Assembly: GCA_020851395.1 (NCBI GenBank)
Contig: JADZCW010000139.1
Location: forward strand, 1-9,917
Direction of reading: 5' to 3'
Origin: Phycisphaeraceae bacterium
Lineage (GTDB): Bacteria > Planctomycetota > Phycisphaerae > Phycisphaerales > Phycisphaeraceae
Length of the DNA: 9,917 nucleotides
Shown piece after piece: positions 1 through 6,231 of the stretch (the stretch's first letter is position 1; each line of letters opens with the position of its first letter). The position numbers and the translations under genes were made by a program. The notes beneath the pieces are model-generated. The model was given only the letters and a program-made list of their open reading frames with translations, searched no databases and had not been told where the DNA came from.

Positions 1-185
1 AGATCGAGCAGTACGGCGCCGGCCGCGGGCCCGAGAACACCAACGCCGCCGCCGACTGGCGCCGCTACCGGACCAACATGAACCTCTTTAGCGAGTACGT
101 CTCGCACGCCATGTTCCGCCGGCTCCTTCACGCCGAGACGGTGCGACTGACGGCTGAACGACAGAAACTCCTGCCTCCATCCTAG
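1..185 (+). CDS. C-terminal end of an unrecognised protein (5' truncated)
   Basis: An open frame runs in from the left edge (codons begin at position 3) and ends at TAG 183-185, giving 60 visible residues. The codons are almost all G or C in the third position, like the recognised genes downstream, so I read it as a genuine gene tail. The visible part is hydrophilic, with a run of Asn/Ala/Asp followed by an Arg- and Leu-rich, probably helical tail (HAMFRRLLHAETVRLTAERQ). I recognise no family motif, membrane segment or catalytic signature. The next gene starts 48 bp later on the same strand, separated by a strong hairpin, so co-transcription is possible. The start and most of the protein lie outside the window. 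Confidence 0.6.
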   Translation, partial: IEQYGAGRGPENTNAAADWRRYRTNMNLFSEYVSHAMFRRLLHAETVRLTAERQKLLPPS

Positions 186-200
186 GCCGCGACCTCCCGT

Positions 201-219
201 CGCCCCGAGGATCGGGGCG
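201..219 (+). other. Strong intergenic hairpin without T-tract
   Basis: CGCCCCGA (201-208), loop GGA, TCGGGGCG (212-219) is a perfect 8-bp inverted repeat. It sits between the stop of the first gene and the GGAGGT ribosome binding site (224-229) of the next. It lacks the T-run of an intrinsic terminator. It could be an mRNA-stabilising 3' end, a T-less terminator or a structure affecting initiation of the next gene. The structure is read directly; the role is inferred. Confidence 0.5.
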
Positions 220-233
220 GTCTGGAGGTACCC

Positions 234-503
234 GTGGCTGACTTCAAAGCCCAGCCCGACAAGAACGCGGGCCAACCCCGCGCCGAACGCACCCCGCTGG
301 TCCTGGTCAAACAGGGCCAGCGCTATGTCTTTGACTGCCCCCCCGGGCAGGAGTCCGAGCTTCTGGCCGACATCGCCCGCCGTGCCAAGGATCCCGACGA
401 CGGCATCAACTGGTTCGACGCCGCCGTGCTCTCTCACCAACTCGGTCAGCGAATGAGCAAGGACCTCCAGAAACTCCTCAAACCCCAGTCCCCCGGAAGT
501 TGA
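234..503 (+). CDS. Hypothetical protein, 89 aa
   Basis: This is a small soluble protein of unknown function. The GTG start at 234 is chosen because GGAGGT at 224-229 is a near-perfect ribosome binding site four bases upstream, the same spacing seen at the TTG start at 4925. The N-terminal 20 residues are charged and probably disordered. Residues 21-34 look like a short beta pair (LVLVKQGQRYVFDC), followed by a helical half (residues 40-83) with alternating charged and hydrophobic positions. There is no signal peptide, membrane segment or known catalytic motif. Cys35 is the only cysteine. The gene ends in a CCCCGGAAGT motif that recurs in noncoding parts of the window. It precedes the recombinase gene by 105 bp. 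I do not recognise the family; strong codon bias and the ribosome binding site make it likely real. Confidence 0.7.
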   Translation: MADFKAQPDKNAGQPRAERTPLVLVKQGQRYVFDCPPGQESELLADIARRAKDPDDGINWFDAAVLSHQLGQRMSKDLQKLLKPQSPGS

Positions 504-522
504 CCCCAACACTGAATCCCCG

Positions 523-546
523 CCCCCGGAAGCTGATTCCGGTGGG
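523..546 (+). other. Hairpin containing a CCCCGGAAG-type repeat
   Basis: CCGGAA (526-531) and TTCCGG (537-542) form a perfect 6-bp stem with a GCTGA loop. CCC (523-525) and GGG (544-546) extend it past one bulged T. No T-tract follows, so it is a weak terminator candidate at best. Its 5' arm is a copy of the CCCCGGAAG motif found repeatedly between genes here. Confidence 0.4.
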
Positions 547-608
547 CTGTAAGACCCGCTCTCCCCCTTCATGCAACCGGAGCCCGACCCGTGGAAGGAA
601 CCGCGACC

Positions 609-1592
609 ATGTCCGCCCTGAGCCCCGTCCTCGAACAATTCGTGCACTACCTCCGATTCGAGCGGCACTTCAGCCCCTACACCGGACGGTGCTACGAGGC
701 GGACCTCCGCCAGTACGCCGACCACCTCTCCAGTTCCTGCGGGCAGGGGGGCAATCCGGGCGGTGACGTCGCCTCGGGCTCGCTGCCCCCGGCTGAGCTC
801 GACACCCGCATCGGCGCCGCCGACGCCATGACCATCCGTGGATTCCTCACCCACCTCGACGGCTTCGGCTACTCCGCCGCCACCATCGCCCGCAAGATCG
901 CCACCCTCCGCAGCTTCTACAAGTGGCTGCAGAAGCGCGGCTCGATCGCCACCAACCCCATGGTCCTCATCCGCACCCCCAAGCAGGGCAAACGCCTGCC
1001 CAAGGCCATCGGCGTCGAGCAGGTCGACAAGCTCCTGTCCATGCCCGACAACCGCGACACCCTCGGCTCGCGCGACCGCGCCATCCTCGAGACCCTCTAC
1101 TCCACCGGCGTCCGCGTCAGCGAGCTGGTCGACCTAGACCGCCGCGACGTCGACACCGCCGAGCAGATGCTCCACGTCCGCGGCAAGGGCAAGAAGGAAC
1201 GCCTCGTCCCCCTGGGCACCCACGCCGTCTCGGCCATCCGTCACTACCTGACGCTCCTCGAGCCCGACCAGCGCTTCAGCGCCCTGCGGACCAAGTACCC
1301 CCACGAGGGCGATGTCCCGCTGTTCATCAACAAGAACGGCAGCCGCCTGAGCAGCCGCAGCGTCCGCCGCAAGCTCGACAAGTATCTGACCCAGGCCGGC
1401 CTGGACCCCTCGATCAGCCCCCACACCCTCCGTCACTCCTTCGCCACCCACCTCCTGGAGAACGGCGCCGACCTGCGCAGCGTCCAGGAGCTCCTGGGCC
1501 ACCAGTCCCTCTCGACCACCCAGATCTACACCCACCTCTCGACCAACCGCGTCCGGCAGGCCTACCAGCAGGCCCACCCGCGGGCGGTCTAA
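609..1592 (+). CDS. xerC: Tyrosine recombinase, XerC-like
   Basis: This is a site-specific recombinase of the XerC/XerD family, which resolves chromosome dimers at dif by cleaving DNA through a catalytic tyrosine. The ATG at 609 gives 327 residues and has GGAAGGA at 593-599; an in-frame GTG at 591 would add six residues. The N-terminal SAM-like core-binding domain spans roughly 1-120 and the catalytic domain 130-320. All six catalytic positions are present: Arg169, Lys193, His272, Arg275, His298 and Tyr307, with XerD-like spacing. The VQELLGH and terminal HPRA wording favours XerC over XerD, but the paralogue cannot be settled from one gene. Odd: residues about 43-72 form a Gly/Pro-rich loop longer than usual in the N-terminal domain. 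An intrinsic terminator follows. No dif-like site was seen nearby. Confidence 0.9.
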   Translation: MSALSPVLEQFVHYLRFERHFSPYTGRCYEADLRQYADHLSSSCGQGGNPGGDVASGSLPPAELDTRIGAADAMTIRGFLTHLDGFGYSAATIARKIATLRSFYKWLQKRGSIATNPMVLIRTPKQGKRLPKAIGVEQVDKLLSMPDNRDTLGSRDRAILETLYSTGVRVSELVDLDRRDVDTAEQMLHVRGKGKKERLVPLGTHAVSAIRHYLTLLEPDQRFSALRTKYPHEGDVPLFINKNGSRLSSRSVRRKLDKYLTQAGLDPSISPHTLRHSFATHLLENGADLRSVQELLGHQSLSTTQIYTHLSTNRVRQAYQQAHPRAV

Positions 1593-1637
1593 GAGACCTA
1601 CGGCATCAGCCGTGGAAAAGACGAGAACCACGGGTCA

Positions 1638-1673
1638 GGAGCCCGCGCCCACCGACGCGGGCTCCTTCTTTTT
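1638..1673 (+). terminator. Intrinsic terminator after xerC
   Basis: A perfect 10-bp stem, GGAGCCCGCG (1638-1647) and CGCGGGCTCC (1656-1665), encloses an 8-base loop and is followed at once by TTCTTTTT (1666-1673). This is the canonical Rho-independent form. It lies 46 bp after the recombinase stop and should end that transcription unit, making lnt the first gene of a new unit. Confidence 0.9.
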
Positions 1674-1718
1674 CCCCGCCATTCCTAACCCCCGACCCCT
1701 CCTGATAAGCTATCTCCC

Positions 1719-3530
1719 ATGGCCAATCAGCCCAGCATCGCTGCCGCGCCGCTGCATCGCGACGCCGTCGGCTCGATCGCGGCCCACCTGGGGCTCTGGG
1801 CTTTCTCGGCCGGCCTCTTGGCCCTGATCTATCCCTGGCCCGCCTGGAGCTTCTACGCCTGGTTCGCCCTGGCCCCCGTCGGCTGCCTGGCCAAGCTCTC
1901 CGATCGCCCCTGGCGGCTTTTCTGGACCGGCCTGCTCGTTGCCTTGGCCTGGTGGTCGGGCATGCTCTTCTGGCTCTGGCCCGTGACCATCCCGGGCTAC
2001 CTGGGCCTGAGCTTCTATCTCGCCCTGCACTGGCCCCTGGCCATGCTCATCTTCCGCGGGCTCGTCCGACGATGGCGCATCGCCGCCACCCTCGCGTTGC
2101 CCATGGCCTGGACCAGCGTCGAGCTCCTGCGCGGCTACTTCCCCGCCGGCGGCCTGACCTGGTTTTACCTCGGCCATGCCCTGGGCCCCACCGGCCCGAG
2201 CGATTCCCCCTCCGCCCTCCTGCAGGCGGCCGACCTCGGCGGCGAACTGACCCTCAGCTTCCTCCTGGCCATGACCAGCGGCCTGATCGTCGACCTCCTG
2301 ACCCGCCGCTGGCTCCGCGTCCGACACCGCTCCGCCGGCCTGGGCCGCGGCCGCGGCCGACGTTTCTCACGCACCATCGTCGCCGGGACCACGATCTGGC
2401 TCGTCTGCTCCCTCGGCGCCCTGGCCTACGGTCACTACCGCCTCGGTCAGTCCAAGACCTGGCAGGCCAGCGACGTCGTCGTCGCCGCCATCCAGACCAA
2501 CGTCCCCCAGGACAACAAGAACCAGCGCACCGAGGACCAGGACGCCGTCGACTGGGCCGACCTGATCGCCCTGACTTACCAAGCCGTCCTGCACCCCAAG
2601 GATGGCCGCCGCCCCGACGTCGTCGTTTGGCCCGAGACGACCGTCCCCCGACCCGTCAACCTCCACAGCGTCGAGTTCGCCCGCGCCATCGAGTCCGACT
2701 GGGGCAAGCTCGAACTCCTGACCTACGACCAGCAGATCCGCGAACTGGTCCGCGAGCTGGACGTCTTCCTCCTCGCCGGATCCCCCGCCGCCGAGGGGTG
2801 GCGGATCACGCCCGACGCCCAGGGCCGGTATGCCCCCCGCGTCGAGGACCTCTTCAACGCCGTCGTCCTCTACCGCCCCGACGGCTCGATCGCCCCCGAC
2901 GCTTACTACAAGATGCACCGCGTCCCCTTCGGCGAGTACATGCCCTGGATCGACGACGCCCCCTGGCTCAAGACGCTCTTCCTCCGTTACCTCTCGCCCT
3001 ACGACTTCGACTACTCCATCCGCCCCGGCACGCACCCCGTGATCTTCAAGCTTGACGCCGCCGACGGTCAGGGCGTGCTCCGCGTCGCCACCCCCATCTG
3101 CTTCGAGGACGCCGTCGCCCGCGTCTGCCGCCGGATGGTCTACGACCCCGCCGACGGCGAGAAGCGCGCCGACGCCCTGGTCAACCTCACCAACGACGCC
3201 TGGTACCTCGGCCCCACCCAGCGCCCGCAGCACCTCCAGATGGCCGCCTTCCGCTGCGTGGAGAATCGTGTCTCGATGATCCGCGCGGTCAACACCGGCG
3301 TCAGCGCCGTGATCGACCCCGCCGGCCGCGTCGCCGCCGTAGTGCAAGAACAAGTCGCCGGCCGCCCTCGTGTGCAGCGGGTCGCCGGCTCGATCAGTGC
3401 CGACCTGTCCCTCGACCCCCGTCGCACGCTCTACAGCCGTCTGGGCGATGCGCCCTGGTGGGTCATGGCCGCTCTGACAGCCCTGCTGGCAACCGGTGGA
3501 CTGCTGCGGGATGATGGACCCGCGCGGTAG
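1719..3530 (+). CDS. lnt: Apolipoprotein N-acyltransferase
   Basis: Lnt is an inner-membrane enzyme that transfers a fatty acid from phospholipid to the N-terminal cysteine of apolipoproteins, the last step of lipoprotein maturation. The 603-residue product has an N-terminal multi-spanning region (several hydrophobic segments between about 20 and 235, rich in Trp and Leu). A nitrilase/carbon-nitrogen hydrolase domain follows (about 252-565), then a final membrane segment (about 578-595). The catalytic triad is visible: Glu306 in WPETTVP, Lys398 in YYKMHRVPFGEY and Cys461 in ICFEDA, plus Glu406 and the NLTNDAW motif (489-495). It is longer than E. coli Lnt (512 residues), with larger gaps between the triad residues. 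No ribosome binding site precedes the ATG, and upstream transcription is terminated 46 bp before, so a short or leaderless mRNA is possible. A HEAT-repeat gene follows at 47 bp. Confidence 0.95.
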   Translation: MANQPSIAAAPLHRDAVGSIAAHLGLWAFSAGLLALIYPWPAWSFYAWFALAPVGCLAKLSDRPWRLFWTGLLVALAWWSGMLFWLWPVTIPGYLGLSFYLALHWPLAMLIFRGLVRRWRIAATLALPMAWTSVELLRGYFPAGGLTWFYLGHALGPTGPSDSPSALLQAADLGGELTLSFLLAMTSGLIVDLLTRRWLRVRHRSAGLGRGRGRRFSRTIVAGTTIWLVCSLGALAYGHYRLGQSKTWQASDVVVAAIQTNVPQDNKNQRTEDQDAVDWADLIALTYQAVLHPKDGRRPDVVVWPETTVPRPVNLHSVEFARAIESDWGKLELLTYDQQIRELVRELDVFLLAGSPAAEGWRITPDAQGRYAPRVEDLFNAVVLYRPDGSIAPDAYYKMHRVPFGEYMPWIDDAPWLKTLFLRYLSPYDFDYSIRPGTHPVIFKLDAADGQGVLRVATPICFEDAVARVCRRMVYDPADGEKRADALVNLTNDAWYLGPTQRPQHLQMAAFRCVENRVSMIRAVNTGVSAVIDPAGRVAAVVQEQVAGRPRVQRVAGSISADLSLDPRRTLYSRLGDAPWWVMAALTALLATGGLLRDDGPAR

Positions 3531-3577
3531 GGGCCTTTGCGATCTGCCCGCCGCGCCACACGCAAGGAGGTTTCGCG

Positions 3578-4651
3578 ATGTCACTCGGCCCCTGGATCAC
3601 CAAGCTATCGACCCTCGCCGCCGTGCTGGCCCTGGCAACCGTTGCCTCCGCCGCCCCGCGCCAGACCGGCCCCGCCCCCGAGCGCCCCGAGCCCCGGCGC
3701 GCCGCCGTCCCCGACGTCCTGGCCCCCGTCGCCCCGGCCGTCGACCCCCGCCCCCTCCTCGAACCTCACCGCCAGGCCGCCATCGATCAGATCGTCGCCG
3801 CCTCACGCAGCGAGGACCCCTTCCTCCGCGCCAACGCCGCCGAGAGCGCCCAGTACCTATCCGACCGTACGACGCCCATGCTCCAGCTCGCCCTGGAAGA
3901 CCCCCACCAGGCCGTCCGCTTCGCCGCCCTGGGCGTCATCGGCCGGCAGAAACTCGTCGCCCTCGCACCCATGGCCCAGGCCAGGCTCGAGGACGAATCC
4001 CCCTCCGTCCGCGCCGCCGCCATGTTCGCTCTCTACCGCTGCGGCACGCCGGTCGACGTCAGCCCCATGGCCCAGATGCTCTCCACCGACGACCAGACCG
4101 TCCGCGGCAACGCCGTCATGCTCCTGGGCCAGATGGGCGACCCCAGCGCCGTCCCCATGCTCAAACAGCTCTCCGCCAAACGCATGGCTCGCGCCAACGC
4201 CACCCGCGACACCATCGTCCGCCTCCAGTTCGCCGAGGCCATCGTCCGCCTCGGTGACGACACCTACATCAGCGCCATCCGCGCCGGCGCCTACTCCGTC
4301 GTCGGCGAGGTCCGCGTCCTGGCCACGCGCCTCATGGGCGATCTGGGCGACCAGAAGATGCAGGCCGCACTGGCCCAGATGCTCGGTGAGCCCCCGATCG
4401 AGCAGCAGCTCGCCGCCGCCGAGTCCCTGGCCAAGCTCGGCAACGAGCAGGGGTTGCCCGTCGTCCTGGCCAACGTCGCCTTCCCCGCCGCCACCATCCG
4501 CGCCCAGGCCGCCATGGCCCTCGGCCAGTTCCACGCCGAGTCGGCCGTCAACGCCCTCGCCCAGCTCCTTCAGGACCCCGAGCCTCAGGTCCGTCTCTCC
4601 GCCGCCGCGTCGATCCTGCGCCTGCTGGCCGGCGGCCCCCAGTCGCGATGA
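3578..4651 (+). CDS. Secreted HEAT-repeat protein
   Basis: The 357-residue protein starts at ATG 3578 behind a perfect AAGGAGGT ribosome binding site (3564-3571). Residues 1-25 form a signal peptide: a hydrophobic stretch of about 9-22 ending in ASA before AP, so export by Sec is predicted. A Pro-rich linker follows (about 26-60). Residues 63-350 are tandem helical HEAT/PBS-lyase-type repeats, seen as recurring VRxxAAxxLG-like units (near VRFAALGVIG, VRAAAMFALY, VRGNAVMLLG, VRVLATRLMG, IRAQAAMALG and VRLSAAASIL). Such repeats are usually protein-binding scaffolds; no catalytic residues are evident. It lies 47 bp after lnt on the same strand and is probably co-transcribed, but there is no lipobox, so it is not an obvious lipoprotein. 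The specific role is unknown. Confidence 0.85.
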   Translation: MSLGPWITKLSTLAAVLALATVASAAPRQTGPAPERPEPRRAAVPDVLAPVAPAVDPRPLLEPHRQAAIDQIVAASRSEDPFLRANAAESAQYLSDRTTPMLQLALEDPHQAVRFAALGVIGRQKLVALAPMAQARLEDESPSVRAAAMFALYRCGTPVDVSPMAQMLSTDDQTVRGNAVMLLGQMGDPSAVPMLKQLSAKRMARANATRDTIVRLQFAEAIVRLGDDTYISAIRAGAYSVVGEVRVLATRLMGDLGDQKMQAALAQMLGEPPIEQQLAAAESLAKLGNEQGLPVVLANVAFPAATIRAQAAMALGQFHAESAVNALAQLLQDPEPQVRLSAAASILRLLAGGPQSR

Positions 4652-4713
4652 TCGAACGAGTAAAAGAGCCGGCCGGCGCCCTTGGCCAGGACACCCTTTT
4701 CCGATAATCTTGG

Positions 4714-4740
4714 TTGACAACCGACATCCAAGGATGTAAT
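4714..4740 (+). promoter_or_regulatory. Candidate sigma-70-type promoter
   Basis: TTGACA (4714-4719) is a perfect -35 match. TGTAAT (4735-4740) matches the -10 consensus at five of six positions, but the spacer is only 15 bp. Two dyads overlap it: GGTTG/CAACC (4712-4722) and CTTGG/CCAAG (4709-4713, 4728-4732), which could be an operator. It would drive the coiled-coil gene and possibly the mre genes through a leader of about 180 bases. It lies in a relatively A/T-rich island just after a gene end, which supports it. Confidence 0.4.
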
Positions 4741-4770
4741 CCTAAGTCTCCCCCCGTAAAGGTCCTTCCC

Positions 4771-4815
4771 CCCCGGAAGTGCCCCGGAAGTTACCCCCCG
4801 GAACCCCCGGAAGTT
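4771..4815 (+). repeat. Short tandem-like CCCCGGAAGT repeats
   Basis: Exact copies of CCCCGGAAGT lie at 4771-4780, 4782-4791 and 4805-4814, with a near copy (CCCCGGAAC) at 4796-4804, at irregular spacing. The same motif is at 491-500, a variant at 524-533, and the reverse complement at 6075-6084. I noticed no copy inside recognised genes apart from the one at the very end of the 89-residue gene. Confidence 0.6.
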
Positions 4816-4870
4816 GCGCCTGCCAGTCCCCCGGGCTCAGGCAAGCTTCTGCCGAAGGACCGTCGGACAT

Positions 4871-4911
4871 CCCCGCTTATCCCCCGGATCCCCCGGACCC
4901 CCCGGATAAGC
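4871..4911 (-). other. C-tract array within an inverted repeat; G-quadruplex-capable on the - strand
   Basis: Four C-runs (4871-4874, 4881-4885, 4890-4894, 4898-4903) are separated by 6, 4 and 3 bases. The - strand therefore meets the usual intramolecular G-quadruplex pattern. GCTTATCC (4875-4882) and GGATAAGC (4904-4911) are a perfect 8-bp inverted repeat enclosing three of the runs. The element abuts the ribosome binding site of the next gene. The sequence pattern is direct; folding and function are inferred. Confidence 0.5.
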
Positions 4912-4924
4912 CAAGGAGGTTGCC

Positions 4925-5803
4925 TTGAGCGTTCTGACCAAAGCCTTGGTGGTCGTGGTGACCGTTCTCTCCGTGCTCCTTGTGGCTCTGGTCGTGCCCT
5001 TCGTGGCCAACCAGCAGCAGTACAAGAAGCAGCTCGACGAAGCGAGGCAGGCCGAGGTCGCCGCCAGCACCCGCGCCCGCATCGCCCAGCAGCAGGCTGA
5101 CAACGCCCAGGAGGCCCGGGCCGCCCTCGTCAACCAGTACGAGACCGCCGCCCAGAACCTCGCCGCCACGCTCGCACGCCTCCACACCCAGCTCTCCGAG
5201 GCCCAGGCCGCCGTCGCCGGCCAGGCCGCCGAGCTCGCCCAGGCCAAGGCCGACCAGTCCCGCCTCGCCGCCACCAACCAGCAGATCGCCGGCATGCTCG
5301 ACGCCACCCGCTCCGAGCTGACCGAACGCCGCCAGAAGATGGTCGACCTCGAGCTGCGCCTCATCGAGTCCAACGACCGCGTCAATCAGCTCACCAGCCA
5401 GATGGAGACCGCCGATGTCTCGATCCGCCGCCTGCGCGAGGACCTCGCCCAGCGCGACCAGACCATCTCCGACTACGAGGCCCGCATCGCCAAGCTCCCG
5501 CAGGACGTCCGCGACCAGATGCTCGCCCAGATCACCACCGCCGCCGGCCCCTTCATGCCCCAGACCGCCATCTACGGCCAGGTCTCGCGTGTGGATAACC
5601 TCGCCGGCGACACTTTCGTCCAGCTCGACATCGGCCAGCGCGACAACGTCGCCCAGAACATGAAGTTCGTCATCTACCGCGGCGAGCAGTTCCTCGGCAC
5701 CCTGGTCGTCACCCTCGTCGACCAGGACTCGGCCGTCGGACGCGTCACCCTCCAGCAGGGCCCGATCAAGAACGGCGACTCGGTCCGCACCGGCGGCCTC
5801 TAA
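4925..5803 (+). CDS. Membrane-anchored coiled-coil protein with C-terminal beta domain (MreC-like architecture)
   Basis: The protein has 292 residues and starts at TTG 4925, supported by a perfect AAGGAGGT four bases upstream. Residues 5-28 are one hydrophobic membrane segment. Residues about 30-195 are Ala/Gln/Glu/Arg-rich and strongly helical, a long coiled coil with few prolines. Residues about 214-290 alternate beta-like hydrophobics with glycines (IYGQVSRV, LDIGQRDNV, FLGTLVV, NGDSV), suggesting a compact beta-barrel or SH3-like domain. The order anchor, coiled coil, beta domain is that of MreC. I see no clear MreC sequence identity, and true mreC is downstream, so this is not called MreC. 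The C-terminal pattern also resembles FlgT-C-like domains. A 58-residue membrane protein gene follows at 48 bp, then mreBCD. It is probably a periplasm-facing structural protein; the role is unknown. Confidence 0.85.
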   Translation: MSVLTKALVVVVTVLSVLLVALVVPFVANQQQYKKQLDEARQAEVAASTRARIAQQQADNAQEARAALVNQYETAAQNLAATLARLHTQLSEAQAAVAGQAAELAQAKADQSRLAATNQQIAGMLDATRSELTERRQKMVDLELRLIESNDRVNQLTSQMETADVSIRRLREDLAQRDQTISDYEARIAKLPQDVRDQMLAQITTAAGPFMPQTAIYGQVSRVDNLAGDTFVQLDIGQRDNVAQNMKFVIYRGEQFLGTLVVTLVDQDSAVGRVTLQQGPIKNGDSVRTGGL

Positions 5804-5851
5804 ACCATCCCACGCCAAGGTGATGACGCAGGTTTTTCCAGGAGCAGCGCA

Positions 5852-6028
5852 ATGACCGTCAACGTCCGGCGACATACGGCTCGACAAGGCGGACAGGCCA
5901 ACATCTACACCGTCCTGGCCCTGATCGCCACGGTGGCGCTGCTGATCGGCGTGGTCTACGTCGGCTACAAGAACGTCACACTCACCGGCTCGTCCAACCC
6001 CTTCTACGTCGTCGAATCCGACCGCTAA
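5852..6028 (+). CDS. Small single-pass membrane protein, 58 aa
   Basis: This short gene starts at ATG 5852, seven bases after AGGAG (5840-5844), and stops at TAA 6026-6028. The N-terminus is basic (residues 1-15, several Arg and a His), followed by one membrane segment at about 18-38 (YTVLALIATVALLIGVVYVG). A short tail of about 20 residues contains NPFYVVESDR. The basic N-terminus suggests an N-in, C-out orientation. Codon use matches the neighbours. It lies 48 bp after the coiled-coil gene on the same strand and about 200 bp before mreB, so an envelope or cell-shape role is plausible but unproven. I do not recognise the family. Its size would make automated gene callers liable to miss it. 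Confidence 0.75.
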   Translation: MTVNVRRHTARQGGQANIYTVLALIATVALLIGVVYVGYKNVTLTGSSNPFYVVESDR

Positions 6029-6231
6029 GGCCCCTGTCCATCGTTGTCGCGACTATTTCCGGGCGACCGGGGTCACTTCCGGGGTGGTGTTATTGGACCA
6101 TGAAAGCCTTTCTGGCCGATTTGTTGTAACATCTTGGTGACATGGGGTCTCGCGTCGCTCTGGCCGAGTGGCCTGGCGGTTGGTCGCGGGCCGGCCGAGG
6201 GGACGGACGCTCTACGAAAGGGTTTGCACCC
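6029..6231 (+). promoter_or_regulatory. Noncoding leader upstream of mreB
   Basis: About 200 bp without a convincing gene. It contains a reverse-complement copy of the CCCCGGAAGT repeat (6075-6084). It also has an A/T-richer patch (6090-6135) where a promoter could lie, although I found no good -35/-10 pair. The end of the leader carries AAAGGG (6217-6222), the likely ribosome binding site of mreB. A nine-codon frame at 6100-6129 (MKAFLADLL) has no clear ribosome binding site. Confidence 0.4.

Larger units (their letters stand above)
4652..4924 (+). other. Gene-free 273-bp region with promoter candidate and C-tract repeats
   Basis: No credible gene lies here. The frame from 4714 has a translation unlike its neighbours and overlaps the next gene. 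The region holds, in order, a GC-rich palindromic stretch after the HEAT-repeat gene, a TTGACA-type promoter candidate (4714-4740), several CCCCGGAAGT-like copies (4771-4815), and a C-tract array within an inverted repeat (4871-4911). The ribosome binding site of the coiled-coil gene (AAGGAGGT, 4913-4920) ends it. Confidence 0.6.

Noticed and set aside
504..608. A dif recombination site near xerC
   Set aside because: No 28-bp site with two partly palindromic 11-bp arms and an A/T-rich centre was visible here or in the other gaps.
923..1705. Long Pro/Arg-rich frame overlapping xerC, and similar long frames across lnt, mreB and mreC on both strands
   Set aside because: Low-complexity Pro/Arg/Ala/His or Gly/Asp/Val translations are the usual shadows of GC-rich genes in other frames. 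The conserved motifs lie in the chosen frames.
4662..4700. Intrinsic terminator after the HEAT-repeat gene (GCCGGCCGGC followed by CTTTT)
   Set aside because: The palindrome is tightly self-overlapping without a proper loop, and the T-run is short and 17 or more bases away. Not convincing.
4714..5100. Frame starting in the gap after the HEAT-repeat gene and running into the coiled-coil gene
   Set aside because: It translates the C-tract repeats into Pro-rich text, has no ribosome binding site and overlaps the better-supported coiled-coil gene.
6100..6129. Nine-codon frame MKAFLADLL before mreB as a leader peptide
   Set aside because: No ribosome binding site, no regulatory codon run and no attenuator hairpin after it.
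6142..6231. Upstream ATG of mreB adding 30 residues
   Set aside because: The added residues are Gly/Arg/Trp-rich with no family counterpart, and no ribosome binding site precedes the ATG. Starting at 6232 gives the normal MreB length.
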